Shown: positions 44,142 to 52,428, numbered from the stretch's first letter. The stretch is 64,000 nucleotides of DNA from Methylophaga sp. (GCA_002733715.2 NVWQ02000053.1:62001-126000), one strand, 5' to 3'. Made by a program: numbers and translations. Notes: generated by a model not told the origin, from the sequence alone.

Positions 44142-45914
44142 ATGATTTCACACTCTCGATTATTGTTATTAGTTGCTGTTTTTTCTTTAACAGCGAATGC
44201 AGCAGATACACTGAAAGAAAAACCATTATCGGGAGCAAACGCCAAGCCAAGTTTTAAGCTTCCAAATGCAAATACAACGAGCACATCAGGTGTTAAGCCA
44301 ATACTGAAAAGACCTGCACCTATTGGGCTTGCTCCAAAAGCAAAATTGCAAACCTCACCCAAGATCTCCTCACCACAAATTAAACCTGGTTTTAAAACGC
44401 CTACCACCTCAACTAGAATTAAACCCGGCTTCAAGGGCGATGCTGATATGGAAGGACGGCAGAACCCTGCGGGTGTGGGTGCTTTTGTGCCCACCCTTGA
44501 TTCAACAGGTTTAGGTCATAAAGGAACTGCTTCTCGCCCGAATCCGGGTAATGTATCACCAGGTTCAGGACCTAATAGCCAAGCAGGCTATACAGGAGCA
44601 GGCAGTGATGTCCAAGGAGCGATACCTGATCCAACCATATCAGGCGGAGTAAATGCAGGTGGAGCTAATAGAACAGGTGGCGTACCCGTGGTTGAATATG
44701 ATGGAAAAGTAGAATATGTGGGTACGGTACCAATTGTTGAGGGAAAAGCGAAAGCCGAACCAATACCGGGAGGTTCTGCTGCACAAAACCCATTTGTTGA
44801 TGATGCGCCTAGTACGGGTGGAAGTTCGACAGAAAACCCATTTATTGACGACGTTCCAACATCAGAAGCGCCGGGTTCTCGCGCACGGGTTACGAGTGTT
44901 GGTGGTGCAGTTACGAGTGGTGATAATGGCTTAAAACCGGGCGATAAAGATGGTGTAGGGGGATCTAATCCTTTTATCGATGATGTACCAACATCAGAAG
45001 CGCCTGGTTCTCGCGCACGAGTTACAAGTGTAGGTGGTGAGGCATATGAAGGTGAAAATGGTGTTAAGGAAGTTCCATCAGATGGTTTTAAAATTGGTGT
45101 GGAAGGTAGTAAATCTGGGTTCGGAAGCGGAGTACAACCCCATGTGACAAGTGTAGGTGGTGAGGTTGTTCAAACAGAAAGTTATGATAAGGCAGGGTTT
45201 GGAGGCGGGGTACAACCTCAAGTTACACGCGTTGGAGGAGCAGCCTACGATTCTGAAAGTGGACCAAAGCCAGAACGGTCTAATAGTGGTAATACAAATG
45301 GCTCTGAAGAATCAGCAGGAACAAAAAATAATACTGCAGGAACAAAGAATAATACGGCTGGAAGAAAAAATGAGGATGGCGGATCAGAGAGTGATTCTGA
45401 TGATGATTCAAGTAACGACGATTCCGATAGTGATAATGATAACTCAAGCAGTGATGATTCTGACACATCTTCTGAAAGTAGTGATGAATCAACCGAAACT
45501 GAAACAGATACTGGTGACGAGGCAGCTGATGAAAGCCAAACTGGACTAGATACGGGCAGTTATGGTGGTTATAGCAGTGAGGGTAAAGATGGCGTTGATT
45601 CCGCGGCACGAGTAGGGACAAACACAGTAGAAGAAACAGCTCCTGGCAACTGTGGTGATGGTAAAGGTGGCCAAGTAATGGATCAACAAGAGGCGGATAA
45701 TTGTTTGCCTGGTGGCATGCCGGGTCAAGGCGATGAAGATGATCCTAAACCACCAGGTGCCGATTCTATTTGGCAAGCACCGAGTTCATCTGGTGGCGTT
45801 GACACCGTTATTCAACCCGGTATTGATGATGAACAATTTAATGATGAAGGTATGGACCCTCTGGAAAATATTGGTCGCCAAATTGATTCAGTGACGAATC
45901 CGGGTGGAAATTGA
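44142..45914 (+). CDS. Exported low-complexity protein with repeats and Asp/Ser-rich region
   Basis: 590 residues from the ATG at 44142 (MISHSRLLLLVAVF), which has GGAG at the right distance; an earlier in-frame ATG exists at 44118. Signal peptide 1-20 (ending ANA). A Lys/Pro-rich repeat follows (PSFKLP, SPQIKPGFK, RIKPGFK), then tandem copies of a 40-residue unit containing 'PFIDDVPTSEAPGSRARVTSVGG' (about 44840 and 44970, with shorter VTSVGG/VTRVGG copies after). GTKNNTAG repeats (45318-45375) lead to an extremely acidic Asp/Ser stretch (about 45385-45540). Possible calcium binding or surface-matrix role (inference). First gene of the secreted-protein array. Confidence 0.7.
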   Translation: MISHSRLLLLVAVFSLTANAADTLKEKPLSGANAKPSFKLPNANTTSTSGVKPILKRPAPIGLAPKAKLQTSPKISSPQIKPGFKTPTTSTRIKPGFKGDADMEGRQNPAGVGAFVPTLDSTGLGHKGTASRPNPGNVSPGSGPNSQAGYTGAGSDVQGAIPDPTISGGVNAGGANRTGGVPVVEYDGKVEYVGTVPIVEGKAKAEPIPGGSAAQNPFVDDAPSTGGSSTENPFIDDVPTSEAPGSRARVTSVGGAVTSGDNGLKPGDKDGVGGSNPFIDDVPTSEAPGSRARVTSVGGEAYEGENGVKEVPSDGFKIGVEGSKSGFGSGVQPHVTSVGGEVVQTESYDKAGFGGGVQPQVTRVGGAAYDSESGPKPERSNSGNTNGSEESAGTKNNTAGTKNNTAGRKNEDGGSESDSDDDSSNDDSDSDNDNSSSDDSDTSSESSDESTETETDTGDEAADESQTGLDTGSYGGYSSEGKDGVDSAARVGTNTVEETAPGNCGDGKGGQVMDQQEADNCLPGGMPGQGDEDDPKPPGADSIWQAPSSSGGVDTVIQPGIDDEQFNDEGMDPLENIGRQIDSVTNPGGN

Positions 45915-46011
45915 TTTCTAAATATTAAGAAATTAAAACTAGCGAATATTTATATGTTAATAGGCGAATGAATGGCTTTTTATAGTAGAAATACGCCCCG
46001 ATGAAGGTAAA

Positions 46012-46053
46012 TTGAACCTATTTTATCATTCCTCCGACTTACCTTTTAATGAC
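46012..46053 (+). promoter_or_regulatory. Array promoter P1 (putative ECF sigma)
   Basis: TTGAACC at 46012-46018, 18 bp, then ACTTAC (46037-46042), 6 bp, AATGAC, all at the same spacing as three other copies. The start codon lies 37 bp after the block. Confidence 0.78.
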
Positions 46054-46089
46054 ATCCTTTGTTGTTATTTATAATTTTAGGAGAATGAA

Positions 46090-47445
46090 ATGAAAGTTCA
46101 TAAATTAGCGCTATTAATCAGTGTGCTTGTTTTACCGACGCAGGAATTATTAGCAGGTAATGCTAGAGACCTAACACAAGGTAATAGCAGTAAAGCGGCA
46201 GTTGTTATGTCTGGCAATGCAGATAGTAAAACCAAAGCCGTCGTCCCAACAAGACAAGGTAATGTGGCGGCACCTACAAAGCAAGGTAATGTGAAAAATG
46301 GACGAACAACAGCACCGCCCCCAACGACTACTCAAAAACCAACATTGCCCACTAGAGTGTCAAAACCTGTTGTATCAGGAACGGTGGGAGGATTTATAAC
46401 GCCACAATCATCGGCAACAGTTTCAAGTGATATTGGCAACGCCAAAACTTCGGATAACTCAACTGTTGGACCAAAATTAGAAAGGTTTACAGAGGGGGAT
46501 ACACACCAGCATGGCGCTAATGGAGACCAATCAAATTCAGAGCACTCACTTTTTGACGAAGTTAAGGGTGAAGCGCAAGTGCATGAAAGTGTTGAAGTAC
46601 AACCAGTTTATAAAGAGCTTTCTCAGTTTAACGTAACATCAGATAGTGTGGTTGCAACTGCAACGGTTGTTGTCGATGAAGATCACCGTTCTCTTACTTT
46701 GGTCTGGGGAGATGGTACGTTTGAATATGTCACGCTTTCTGGTTTTAGAAGCACGATTACAGACAAAAACAGGACGAGTGACCCCGCAAAATTTAAATTC
46801 CAACATATTTATAAAGCACCGTTTGATCAAAGCAATAGAACGGTAAAAGTACTTGCGAAGGATGCAAATGGCAAGGGCGTATCAGCTTCATCTACAGAGG
46901 TTAATATAAATCCACGTTATACCTTTATTCTTTACCCTGTTCAACTAGAAATCAACGAGCATTTAGATTCTATTACCGAAACGCATTCTGAATTATATGT
47001 GTATATGAATATGATGCATAACAACCAACTCATAGTAGGAAAGGAGTGGAGAGAAAGTATTCAAACAGCACCTGGTGCGGGGGAGGGAATGCTATACCCT
47101 GTTCATTATTCATTGGGTAATGACAGTCGAGTACAATTAGAGATGAGTTACCAAGATGAGCCAATACAAGTTTATTTTAATATGAAAGAAGAGGATAATT
47201 GGGCAAAATCCGCCTGGGATGTGGTCACTAATATTCCAGCTAGTTTTGATGGATCCAACCAAATCACCCATATTCCAGGTCTTCATCCTAAAGATTTCAC
47301 TGGCAGTAAAGAAGTTAGAGCTATCCATCGTATTGATGACGATGGCACCGTTACTGCTGTGCTATCAGTGGAGTTGAATTTGATCGTACCTAGCACGAAT
47401 AGTGATGGAGAAAATGCACGGTTTAATAACGCTGTGGCTCGGTGA
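46090..47445 (+). CDS. Exported protein with PKD-like domain, array member
   Basis: 451 residues. Signal peptide 1-22 (MKVHKLALLISVLVLPTQ, cut after LLAG). Then the shared linker module with 'ARQGN'-like repeats (TRQGNVAAPTKQGNVKNG) and 'QKPTLPTR'. A PKD-like fold follows: 'VATATVVVDEDHRSLTLVWGDGTFEYV' (WGDG is a PKD hallmark), 'KFKFQHIYKAP' and 'VLAKDANGKGVSAS'. The last 150 residues are beta-rich with no known family. It is preceded by promoter P1 and GGAGAA. Likely surface or periplasmic, of unknown binding partner. Confidence 0.75.
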   Translation: MKVHKLALLISVLVLPTQELLAGNARDLTQGNSSKAAVVMSGNADSKTKAVVPTRQGNVAAPTKQGNVKNGRTTAPPPTTTQKPTLPTRVSKPVVSGTVGGFITPQSSATVSSDIGNAKTSDNSTVGPKLERFTEGDTHQHGANGDQSNSEHSLFDEVKGEAQVHESVEVQPVYKELSQFNVTSDSVVATATVVVDEDHRSLTLVWGDGTFEYVTLSGFRSTITDKNRTSDPAKFKFQHIYKAPFDQSNRTVKVLAKDANGKGVSASSTEVNINPRYTFILYPVQLEINEHLDSITETHSELYVYMNMMHNNQLIVGKEWRESIQTAPGAGEGMLYPVHYSLGNDSRVQLEMSYQDEPIQVYFNMKEEDNWAKSAWDVVTNIPASFDGSNQITHIPGLHPKDFTGSKEVRAIHRIDDDGTVTAVLSVELNLIVPSTNSDGENARFNNAVAR

Positions 47446-47526
47446 GCTGAACCCTAGATCTAGGGGTTGCATGATAAGGTTAACTGGGTATAGTCATTTT
47501 AATAATAGCAAAGATAAGGTGAACAA

Positions 47527-48294
47527 ATGAATAACAAGATAATAGCTATTGCATCGCTAACAAAAAAGTTAAAAATCAGTGGAAAATGGATGCTCTTTTG
47601 TTGCAGTTTAATGCAAATGAACGTTGCTATGGCCGCTTCAACAGTAAAAGGCCCTACGCCACCAGAAGGGTTATATACAATCCAACAACAGAGTACAGGG
47701 CGTTATATGAATGCCTACACAACGAAAAATAAAGACTTTTCGGCTTTTACAGACACCTTGAAAATTGCTAATGAGCAAATGTGGTATCTCAAATATATAA
47801 GTAAAAATACCTACACTATTAGGCAACAAGGTGGCACACAATATTTAGATGCACACACTGATGCTGGCCATGATTTTAATGTGGTTACTCGGCCACACCA
47901 AAAGAATAACTCACAAAAGTGGATCATCAAAAAAATAGGCAATGATTTATATACCATTCAGCAAAAAAGTAATATGCAGTATTTAGATGCACATGATGCG
48001 GGCGGTGCTTTCTCAGTGGTGACACGGCCTGCACAGAATAACAATTCACAACGTTGGATCATCAAGCGAACGTCTAAGGTGCCCGTAAAAGTGACTATTG
48101 ACCTGAATTTGTATTGTAAAAAGAATTTCGGCTCAAAATCTAAAGCGGTGCTTAATGGAAAAACAGCACTGGATTGGGTCTGCCAAACCAATGAAGGGAT
48201 CAATGCGAGAAAAGCCTGCCAACAACAGCATGGTACTAAACAGACAGGGTATACTGAGAAAAGTAATCCCTACTCATGGTATTGCGTTAAATAA
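47527..48294 (+). CDS. Exported ricin-type beta-trefoil protein, array member
   Basis: 255 residues. The N-terminus has a longer basic start (about 1-20) before the hydrophobic signal segment (21-37, ending AMAA). Three repeats 'YTIQQQSTGRYMNAY', 'YTIRQQGGTQYLDAH' and 'YTIQQKSNMQYLDAH', each ending in a QxW-like 'QMWYLK'/'QKWIIK'/'QRWIIK', form a ricin B-type trefoil that usually binds carbohydrate. A separate C-terminal Cys-containing segment ('CKKNFG' then 'LDWVC') follows. Its upstream region lacks the array promoter, so it may be transcribed with the PKD gene 81 bp before. Confidence 0.8.
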   Translation: MNNKIIAIASLTKKLKISGKWMLFCCSLMQMNVAMAASTVKGPTPPEGLYTIQQQSTGRYMNAYTTKNKDFSAFTDTLKIANEQMWYLKYISKNTYTIRQQGGTQYLDAHTDAGHDFNVVTRPHQKNNSQKWIIKKIGNDLYTIQQKSNMQYLDAHDAGGAFSVVTRPAQNNNSQRWIIKRTSKVPVKVTIDLNLYCKKNFGSKSKAVLNGKTALDWVCQTNEGINARKACQQQHGTKQTGYTEKSNPYSWYCVK

Positions 48295-48311
48295 TAAGGG
48301 GATAATTTAAA

Positions 48312-48353
48312 TTGAACCGTTTAGGTGGATGATACGACTTACTTAATAATGAC
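48312..48353 (+). promoter_or_regulatory. Array promoter P2 (putative ECF sigma)
   Basis: TTGAACC at 48312-48318, 18 bp, ACTTAC (48337-48342), 6 bp, AATGAC. Spacing identical to P1. It lies upstream of the Cys-rich gene at 48396. Confidence 0.78.
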
Positions 48354-48395
48354 CCTATGTTGTTATTATTCTAATAAAATTTCTGGAGAGATAAA

Positions 48396-48860
48396 ATGTT
48401 TAAAAAAATAGTGAATATAATGTTTATAATTTTTGCACTGAGCCTAACTGGCATAGCATATGCGGTACCGGTGTCAGATAGCAATGCGGCAGATTTATTA
48501 AGCAATTGCTTATTGGAAGGGGATAACAAAACGGCTTCGGCAAATGGTGGCAAGGATGCTGCTTGTTGCTCTAAATCACTAGGATACTGTGTTATATGTC
48601 GTCAGGGACAGACTTGTACAAAAGTCTCTTATCGCCTATCACCACTCAATGGAGAGAACACGTTGACTAGGCCGGGTAATGCCGTAATAGCCCCAGCACC
48701 TAAACCGCCTTCATTACGAGATCAAGTGAAGCCTGCACAGAGTGCGACAACAGCTCCAGCAAAAATAGTAAACCCAGAAAAGGCACCTACAGTGAAACCT
48801 ATCAAACAATATCAGCAAATCAAAGCCCCAGCATCGGCTGATAAAGCCATGAGTAAATAA
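48396..48860 (+). CDS. Exported Cys-rich array protein 1
   Basis: 154 residues. Signal peptide 1-23 (ending YAVP). A Cys-rich head ('AACCSKSLGYCVICRQGQTC') is followed by a Pro/Lys linker with 'KPPSLRDQVKP' and the tail 'TVKPIKQYQQIKA'. A paralogue with the same plan is at 51939, and a divergent one at 51251. No known family. The cysteines in pairs suggest disulfides or metal binding in the periplasm or outside. It is driven by promoter P2 and followed by its own strong terminator. Confidence 0.72.
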   Translation: MFKKIVNIMFIIFALSLTGIAYAVPVSDSNAADLLSNCLLEGDNKTASANGGKDAACCSKSLGYCVICRQGQTCTKVSYRLSPLNGENTLTRPGNAVIAPAPKPPSLRDQVKPAQSATTAPAKIVNPEKAPTVKPIKQYQQIKAPASADKAMSK

Positions 48861-48883
48861 GCAATCGGGAGTCAGATTGTATT

Positions 48884-48929
48884 AAGCCATTATTCCCATC
48901 TTATAGTTGAGGGAATGATGGCTTTTTAT
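48884..48929 (+). terminator. Intrinsic terminator
   Basis: AAGCCATTATTCCC pairing perfectly with GGGAATGATGGCTT across a 13-base loop, then a T-rich tail. It lies 24 bp after the Cys-rich gene stop. Confidence 0.88.
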
Positions 48930-48958
48930 TGCAAGTAATAAACAAATGAGAATATATT

Positions 48959-49000
48959 TTGAACCTAATTAAATGTTCACCGGACTTACTTTTGAATGAC
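48959..49000 (+). promoter_or_regulatory. Array promoter P3 (putative ECF sigma)
   Basis: TTGAACC at 48959-48965, 18 bp, ACTTAC, 6 bp, AATGAC. Identical spacing to P1, and the start codon again lies 37 bp after the block. Confidence 0.78.
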
Positions 49001-49036
49001 AATTATGACAATTAAATTAGCTTTTAGGAGAATACA

Positions 49037-49672
49037 ATGAAAATTCATAAAATAGTACTATTAGCCGGTCTTTCTATATTACCAATGCAAGGGTTGTTAG
49101 CCGCTGGTGCGAATAATGAGCGTTTGGTTCAACCTATTACAAGTAAAGCTACGATAGTGATGCCTGAGCAAAAATTAAGCCCAGTAGCACCTGGTAAAAA
49201 ACAAGGTGGAGAAATTGCTGGCCCTGGCGGAGCAGCAACGGGCCACACAAAGCCAGTAGTTGTGCAAAGAGACAGTGCTATAGCAAAAATGGGGGTGAAT
49301 TTAAAATTACTTTCAGTAAAGTGGGATGATGAAATTTGTACGCAAGGTTGCCCTGACTTTCGTTCGCTAGGCCTTAGCCTCGGTTACGCCTCATGTGATT
49401 TAGCATTTCGAGTTACGAATACGGGTGATGTAGCTTCTGGTAACTTTAGAGTCCGCTTGCTTAGGACGATACATACGGGAACTGAAGTTCCCCTTGATAT
49501 ATCTAATGGCCTGTACAAGTTAGCCCCACATGAAACAAAGACGTTCACAATAGATCGAGTCTCGCTGGGGCTTTATACGCTAGGGCGTCCATTCACTGTG
49601 ACGCTTGACCCTATAAATCAGATCGCTGAAACCAATGAAAATGATAATTCAGCTACCTTTTTACCACAGTAA
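49037..49672 (+). CDS. Exported CARDB-domain array protein 1
   Basis: 211 residues. Signal peptide 1-22 (MKIHKIVLLAGLSILPMQ, ending LLAAG). A short linker without the full QGNV module precedes a CARDB domain from about 85: 'LKLLSVKWDDEICTQGCPDFRSLGL', 'CDLAFRVTNTGDVASGNFRVRLL', 'LAPHETKTFTI' and the hallmark end 'IAETNENDNSATF'. CARDB folds serve adhesion or binding in surface proteins. Driven by promoter P3. It is the first of three CARDB genes in tandem. Confidence 0.78.
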   Translation: MKIHKIVLLAGLSILPMQGLLAAGANNERLVQPITSKATIVMPEQKLSPVAPGKKQGGEIAGPGGAATGHTKPVVVQRDSAIAKMGVNLKLLSVKWDDEICTQGCPDFRSLGLSLGYASCDLAFRVTNTGDVASGNFRVRLLRTIHTGTEVPLDISNGLYKLAPHETKTFTIDRVSLGLYTLGRPFTVTLDPINQIAETNENDNSATFLPQ

Positions 49673-49759
49673 TAGCTACGTAAATTTTGCCTATTATAAA
49701 GGTTAAATATAGGTAGAGCAGCTGTAAAATCAATAGTTATAAATTATTAGGAAAATAAA

Positions 49760-50398
49760 ATGAAAATTCAAAAGGTATTATTTTTAGCAAGTGTTTTTAT
49801 ACTGCCGACACAAGCATTATTTGCAGAAAATGCTAGATTAGCACAACCGGCTGCAAGTAAATCAACTGTAGCCGTACCCGCTAAGACAACTAGTAAACTT
49901 AAAATGGTTGCACCTATTAGGCAGGGTAATGTAGCTGCTGACCCAGTCGCAACTTCGGGGCCAGCTACAGTTCAAAAGCCAACATTGTCTAGCAGAGATG
50001 CAAAAATAGCTAAACCTGCTGGCCCCGGCCCTAATTTAGTTGTTTCAGTGTCATATGAGCATGATGTTTGTGCGATACATCCCAGTCCGCTTGGTGGTGA
50101 TCTTTTTAATGCTGGATGTGATGTGATAGTTAAAATCAAAAATCAAGGCGGATCAACTACTTCTGAAGCGAACACCATTCAAGTTAATATGTCTTACAGC
50201 GATAGAACGGGGACAGCAAAACTTCTTAGATTCATACCCGCCTTAAAAGCTAATGAAGAGAAAACGATTATTATTCGGAGTGGTTTAATTCACTCATTTA
50301 AAAAGGCTTCGTCATTCACAGCTGTTGTTGATCGGCCTCAGGATGTAACAGAAACCAATGAGAATGATAATACAGCAGTATTTTGGCTGGGGCTGTAA
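49760..50398 (+). CDS. Exported CARDB-domain array protein 2
   Basis: 212 residues. Leader 1-22 (MKIQKVLFLASVFILPTQ, ending FAE), then the shared linker 'PIRQGNVAADP' and 'QKPTLSSR', then CARDB: 'NLVVSVSYEHDVC', 'GCDVIVKIKNQGGSTTSEANTIQV' and 'VTETNENDNTAVF'. It has no array promoter of its own, so it is likely read through from P3. It is closest to the next gene in linker and domain. Confidence 0.78.
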   Translation: MKIQKVLFLASVFILPTQALFAENARLAQPAASKSTVAVPAKTTSKLKMVAPIRQGNVAADPVATSGPATVQKPTLSSRDAKIAKPAGPGPNLVVSVSYEHDVCAIHPSPLGGDLFNAGCDVIVKIKNQGGSTTSEANTIQVNMSYSDRTGTAKLLRFIPALKANEEKTIIIRSGLIHSFKKASSFTAVVDRPQDVTETNENDNTAVFWLGL

Positions 50399-50456
50399 AT
50401 TCAAGAGTTTATGATTAGGAGCCGCTTATGCGCCTTATTTTTTCGGAAAGAATAAA

Positions 50457-50512
50457 ATGAAATTTAAAAAGTACTCTTGTTAGCGAGTATTTTTATATTG
50501 CCATCAAATCAG
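50457..50512 (+). pseudogene. Frameshifted leader fossil of an array protein
   Basis: ATGAAATTTAAAAAGT then CTCTTGTTAGCGAGTATT and TTTATATTGCCATC. With one base restored it reads MKFKK.LLLASIFILPS, the array leader. As it stands, a stop occurs after about eight codons. No body of a gene follows; it lies directly before the third CARDB gene. Confidence 0.75.
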
Positions 50513-50528
50513 CGTAAAGGAATAAATA

Positions 50529-51170
50529 ATGAAACTACATAACTTTATAGTGCTAACAGTTGTTTTACTATTGTCGACACAAGAGTTATTGGCAGGAAAC
50601 GCTAGAGACTTGGCGCAACCTAGTGCTATTAAATCAACAATAACGGTACCTACTAGCACGACTAGTAAGATGACAGTAATTGCTCCTATTAGACAAGGTA
50701 ATGTATCTGCTGGGCTAGTCGCTACACCGGGCCGTACGACAGTTCAAAAACCAACATTGCCGAGCCGGCAGGTGATAGCTAGGCCACGTGGAGCGGGGCC
50801 TAATTTGATTGTTTCGGTGAAGTATGAACGTGATGTGTGCCCTGCAGATGAAAGCCGTCTTCGCAAAAATACTTTTAATGCTAGGTGTGATTTGATAGTC
50901 ACGGTTAAAAATGTAGGCGATGTTCCTACTGACTCTGAAAACGGATCAATTAGTATTAGTCTAATGTATTACAATTATAGGAACAGTCTCCAAAGAGAGG
51001 TTCTTCACATTAATAACTTAGGAATAAACCAAAAAAGAGTCATAGTTTACGACAGATTTAACCTAAGAGACTTCAGGAGAACAGCGACAATTACCGTTTT
51101 TGTTGATACGGAAAAACTCATAACAGAAACAAACGAAAATGATAATCGGGCAGTGTTCGACCTTATGTAA
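50529..51170 (+). CDS. Exported CARDB-domain array protein 3
   Basis: 213 residues. Leader 1-22 (MKLHNFIVLTVVLLLSTQ, then ELLAGNARDL identical to the PKD protein's junction), linker 'PIRQGNVSAGLVA' and 'QKPTLPSR', and CARDB: 'NLIVSVKYERDVC', 'RCDLIVTVKNVGDVP', 'LITETNENDNRAVF'. The shared pieces with the PKD and second CARDB gene show module shuffling. No array promoter upstream; the ribosome site AAAGGAAT is near the start. Confidence 0.78.
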   Translation: MKLHNFIVLTVVLLLSTQELLAGNARDLAQPSAIKSTITVPTSTTSKMTVIAPIRQGNVSAGLVATPGRTTVQKPTLPSRQVIARPRGAGPNLIVSVKYERDVCPADESRLRKNTFNARCDLIVTVKNVGDVPTDSENGSISISLMYYNYRNSLQREVLHINNLGINQKRVIVYDRFNLRDFRRTATITVFVDTEKLITETNENDNRAVFDLM

Positions 51171-51250
51171 TAAAACCATAACGGCCAAAGGGCTAATTAT
51201 GCTATTAGCTCGTATTTTTTACTAAATTAAGCATTTATGAGGAATGTAAA

Positions 51251-51775
51251 ATGATGGAATCAATACACCAATTAGTTATAACAAAATTACTCAGGCCGTT
51301 TACCTTAATGGCTGTACTGATTACATTTTGTATCATGGCTCAAGTAGTCATGGCTGAATCAAGGGGAAGCGGCTCATCGATGGTGCCCGACCCTTGCGCT
51401 TATTATGCTTGTGGTACATGTGATGATCAGACTACCATGTTTTGTAGTGACAAACCGGCGTGTGCTTCTAGCAAATGTTCTGATGTAATTGACCGCCGCG
51501 GGTGGCCAGTTCCTGCCAATGGATCGGTAGGAATTTCCCCTACACCGGATGCATCCACATTACGTAACCATGTTAAGCAACCCCAAAATACAACATCTAC
51601 ACCCGAAAAATCTGTGAGTCCTAAGATAAAACCGACAAAACAACATCAGAAAATAAAATCGAGTCCATCTACAGCCTTGCAAGAAAATATGCAGCCGTCA
51701 GTTGGGACAACAAGACATTTTGATGAAGCAGATGCAATCTTTGGTAAGCGAACGGATGTACCTAAATCTCAATAA
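51251..51775 (+). CDS. Exported Cys-rich array protein 2 (divergent)
   Basis: 174 residues, with a longer N-region before the hydrophobic segment (about 20-35). Mature part: 'DPCAYYACGTCDDQTTMFCSDKPACASSKCSDV' with eight Cys, then a Pro/Lys linker 'DASTLRNHVKQPQN' and the tail 'KPTKQHQKIKS', which parallels KPIKQYQQIKA of the other two Cys-rich proteins. The final 30 residues are unique. A putative terminator hairpin lies upstream (51193-51222), so this gene may have its own unseen promoter. Confidence 0.7.
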   Translation: MMESIHQLVITKLLRPFTLMAVLITFCIMAQVVMAESRGSGSSMVPDPCAYYACGTCDDQTTMFCSDKPACASSKCSDVIDRRGWPVPANGSVGISPTPDASTLRNHVKQPQNTTSTPEKSVSPKIKPTKQHQKIKSSPSTALQENMQPSVGTTRHFDEADAIFGKRTDVPKSQ

Positions 51776-51857
51776 TGCAAGCACATGGAGTGGTTAAAAA
51801 ATGTTTGCCTATTTTAGAACTATATCGTTAATATCACTGGAATAGTTTTCAGAAATA

Positions 51858-51899
51858 TTGAACCTTTTGATAGGTTGCCCCTACTTACCTTTTAATGAT
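51858..51899 (+). promoter_or_regulatory. Array promoter P4 (putative ECF sigma)
   Basis: TTGAACC at 51858-51864, 18 bp, ACTTAC, 6 bp, AATGAT. Same geometry as P1-P3. It lies upstream of the third Cys-rich gene. Confidence 0.76.
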
Positions 51900-51938
51900 G
51901 CCATTTGTCATGAATTGATAAATCCAGGAGAAATAATA

Positions 51939-52409
51939 ATGTTTAAAAATATCTTATATACAGCTGTTATACTTTTTGCAGTGGGGTTAGCGGGTGTGGC
52001 ACAATCAGCACCACTTTCAAGAGAAGCAACAGAGTTTAATGCCTGCACGAGTAGTGCGGATCAAGAAGTAACAATATCTGCAGATGGATCATCATCTAGT
52101 TGCTGTTCTAAATCATTAGGTTATTGTATGTCTTGTGGCCACATTGCATGTGTAAAAACTGATTACCCTACATCTGGAACCGTGCTAGATAAGTTTCGAC
52201 CAAAAAGTGCAATAACAAGACCAGATAGCGCAGTAATAGCCCCAACGCCTAAGCCACCTTCACTGCGTGAACAAATTAAGTCTCAACCTACAATGCCTAC
52301 ATCTACAAAAGCGATGGATAGTGATAATACATCTACAGTGAAACCTATTAAACAATATCAGCAAATCAAAGCTAACCCAACTACAACTGATAAAGCACTC
52401 AGAAAATAA
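51939..52409 (+). CDS. Exported Cys-rich array protein 3
   Basis: 156 residues from the ATG at 51939, which has GGAGAAAT before it; an earlier in-frame start (51858) would sit upstream of the promoter's transcript start. Signal peptide 1-24 (ending AQSAP). 'SSCCSKSLGYCMSCGHIAC', 'AVIAPTPKPPSLREQIK' and 'STVKPIKQYQQIKA' run in parallel with the protein at 48396, so these are true paralogues. No known family. Driven by promoter P4 and ended by a terminator. Confidence 0.72.
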   Translation: MFKNILYTAVILFAVGLAGVAQSAPLSREATEFNACTSSADQEVTISADGSSSSCCSKSLGYCMSCGHIACVKTDYPTSGTVLDKFRPKSAITRPDSAVIAPTPKPPSLREQIKSQPTMPTSTKAMDSDNTSTVKPIKQYQQIKANPTTTDKALRK

Positions 52410-52428
52410 TTTAGCATAACTTACTACT

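Noticed and set aside
44716-45549. Alternative long ORFs in other frames of the Asp/Ser-rich gene
   Set aside because: Repetitive low-complexity coding leaves several frames open. Only the frame with signal peptide and ribosome site gives a sensible protein.
47448-47470. Palindrome around CCTAGATCTAGG after the PKD gene as a terminator
   Set aside because: No T tract follows and the ricin-type gene begins close downstream.
50398-50450. Hairpin between the second and third CARDB genes as a firm terminator
   Set aside because: The stem is short and mismatched although T residues follow; not reported as a feature.
46090-52409. The row of small same-strand genes as an integron cassette array
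   Set aside because: No attC-like palindromes follow the genes, terminators and promoters are individual, and the genes are paralogues.
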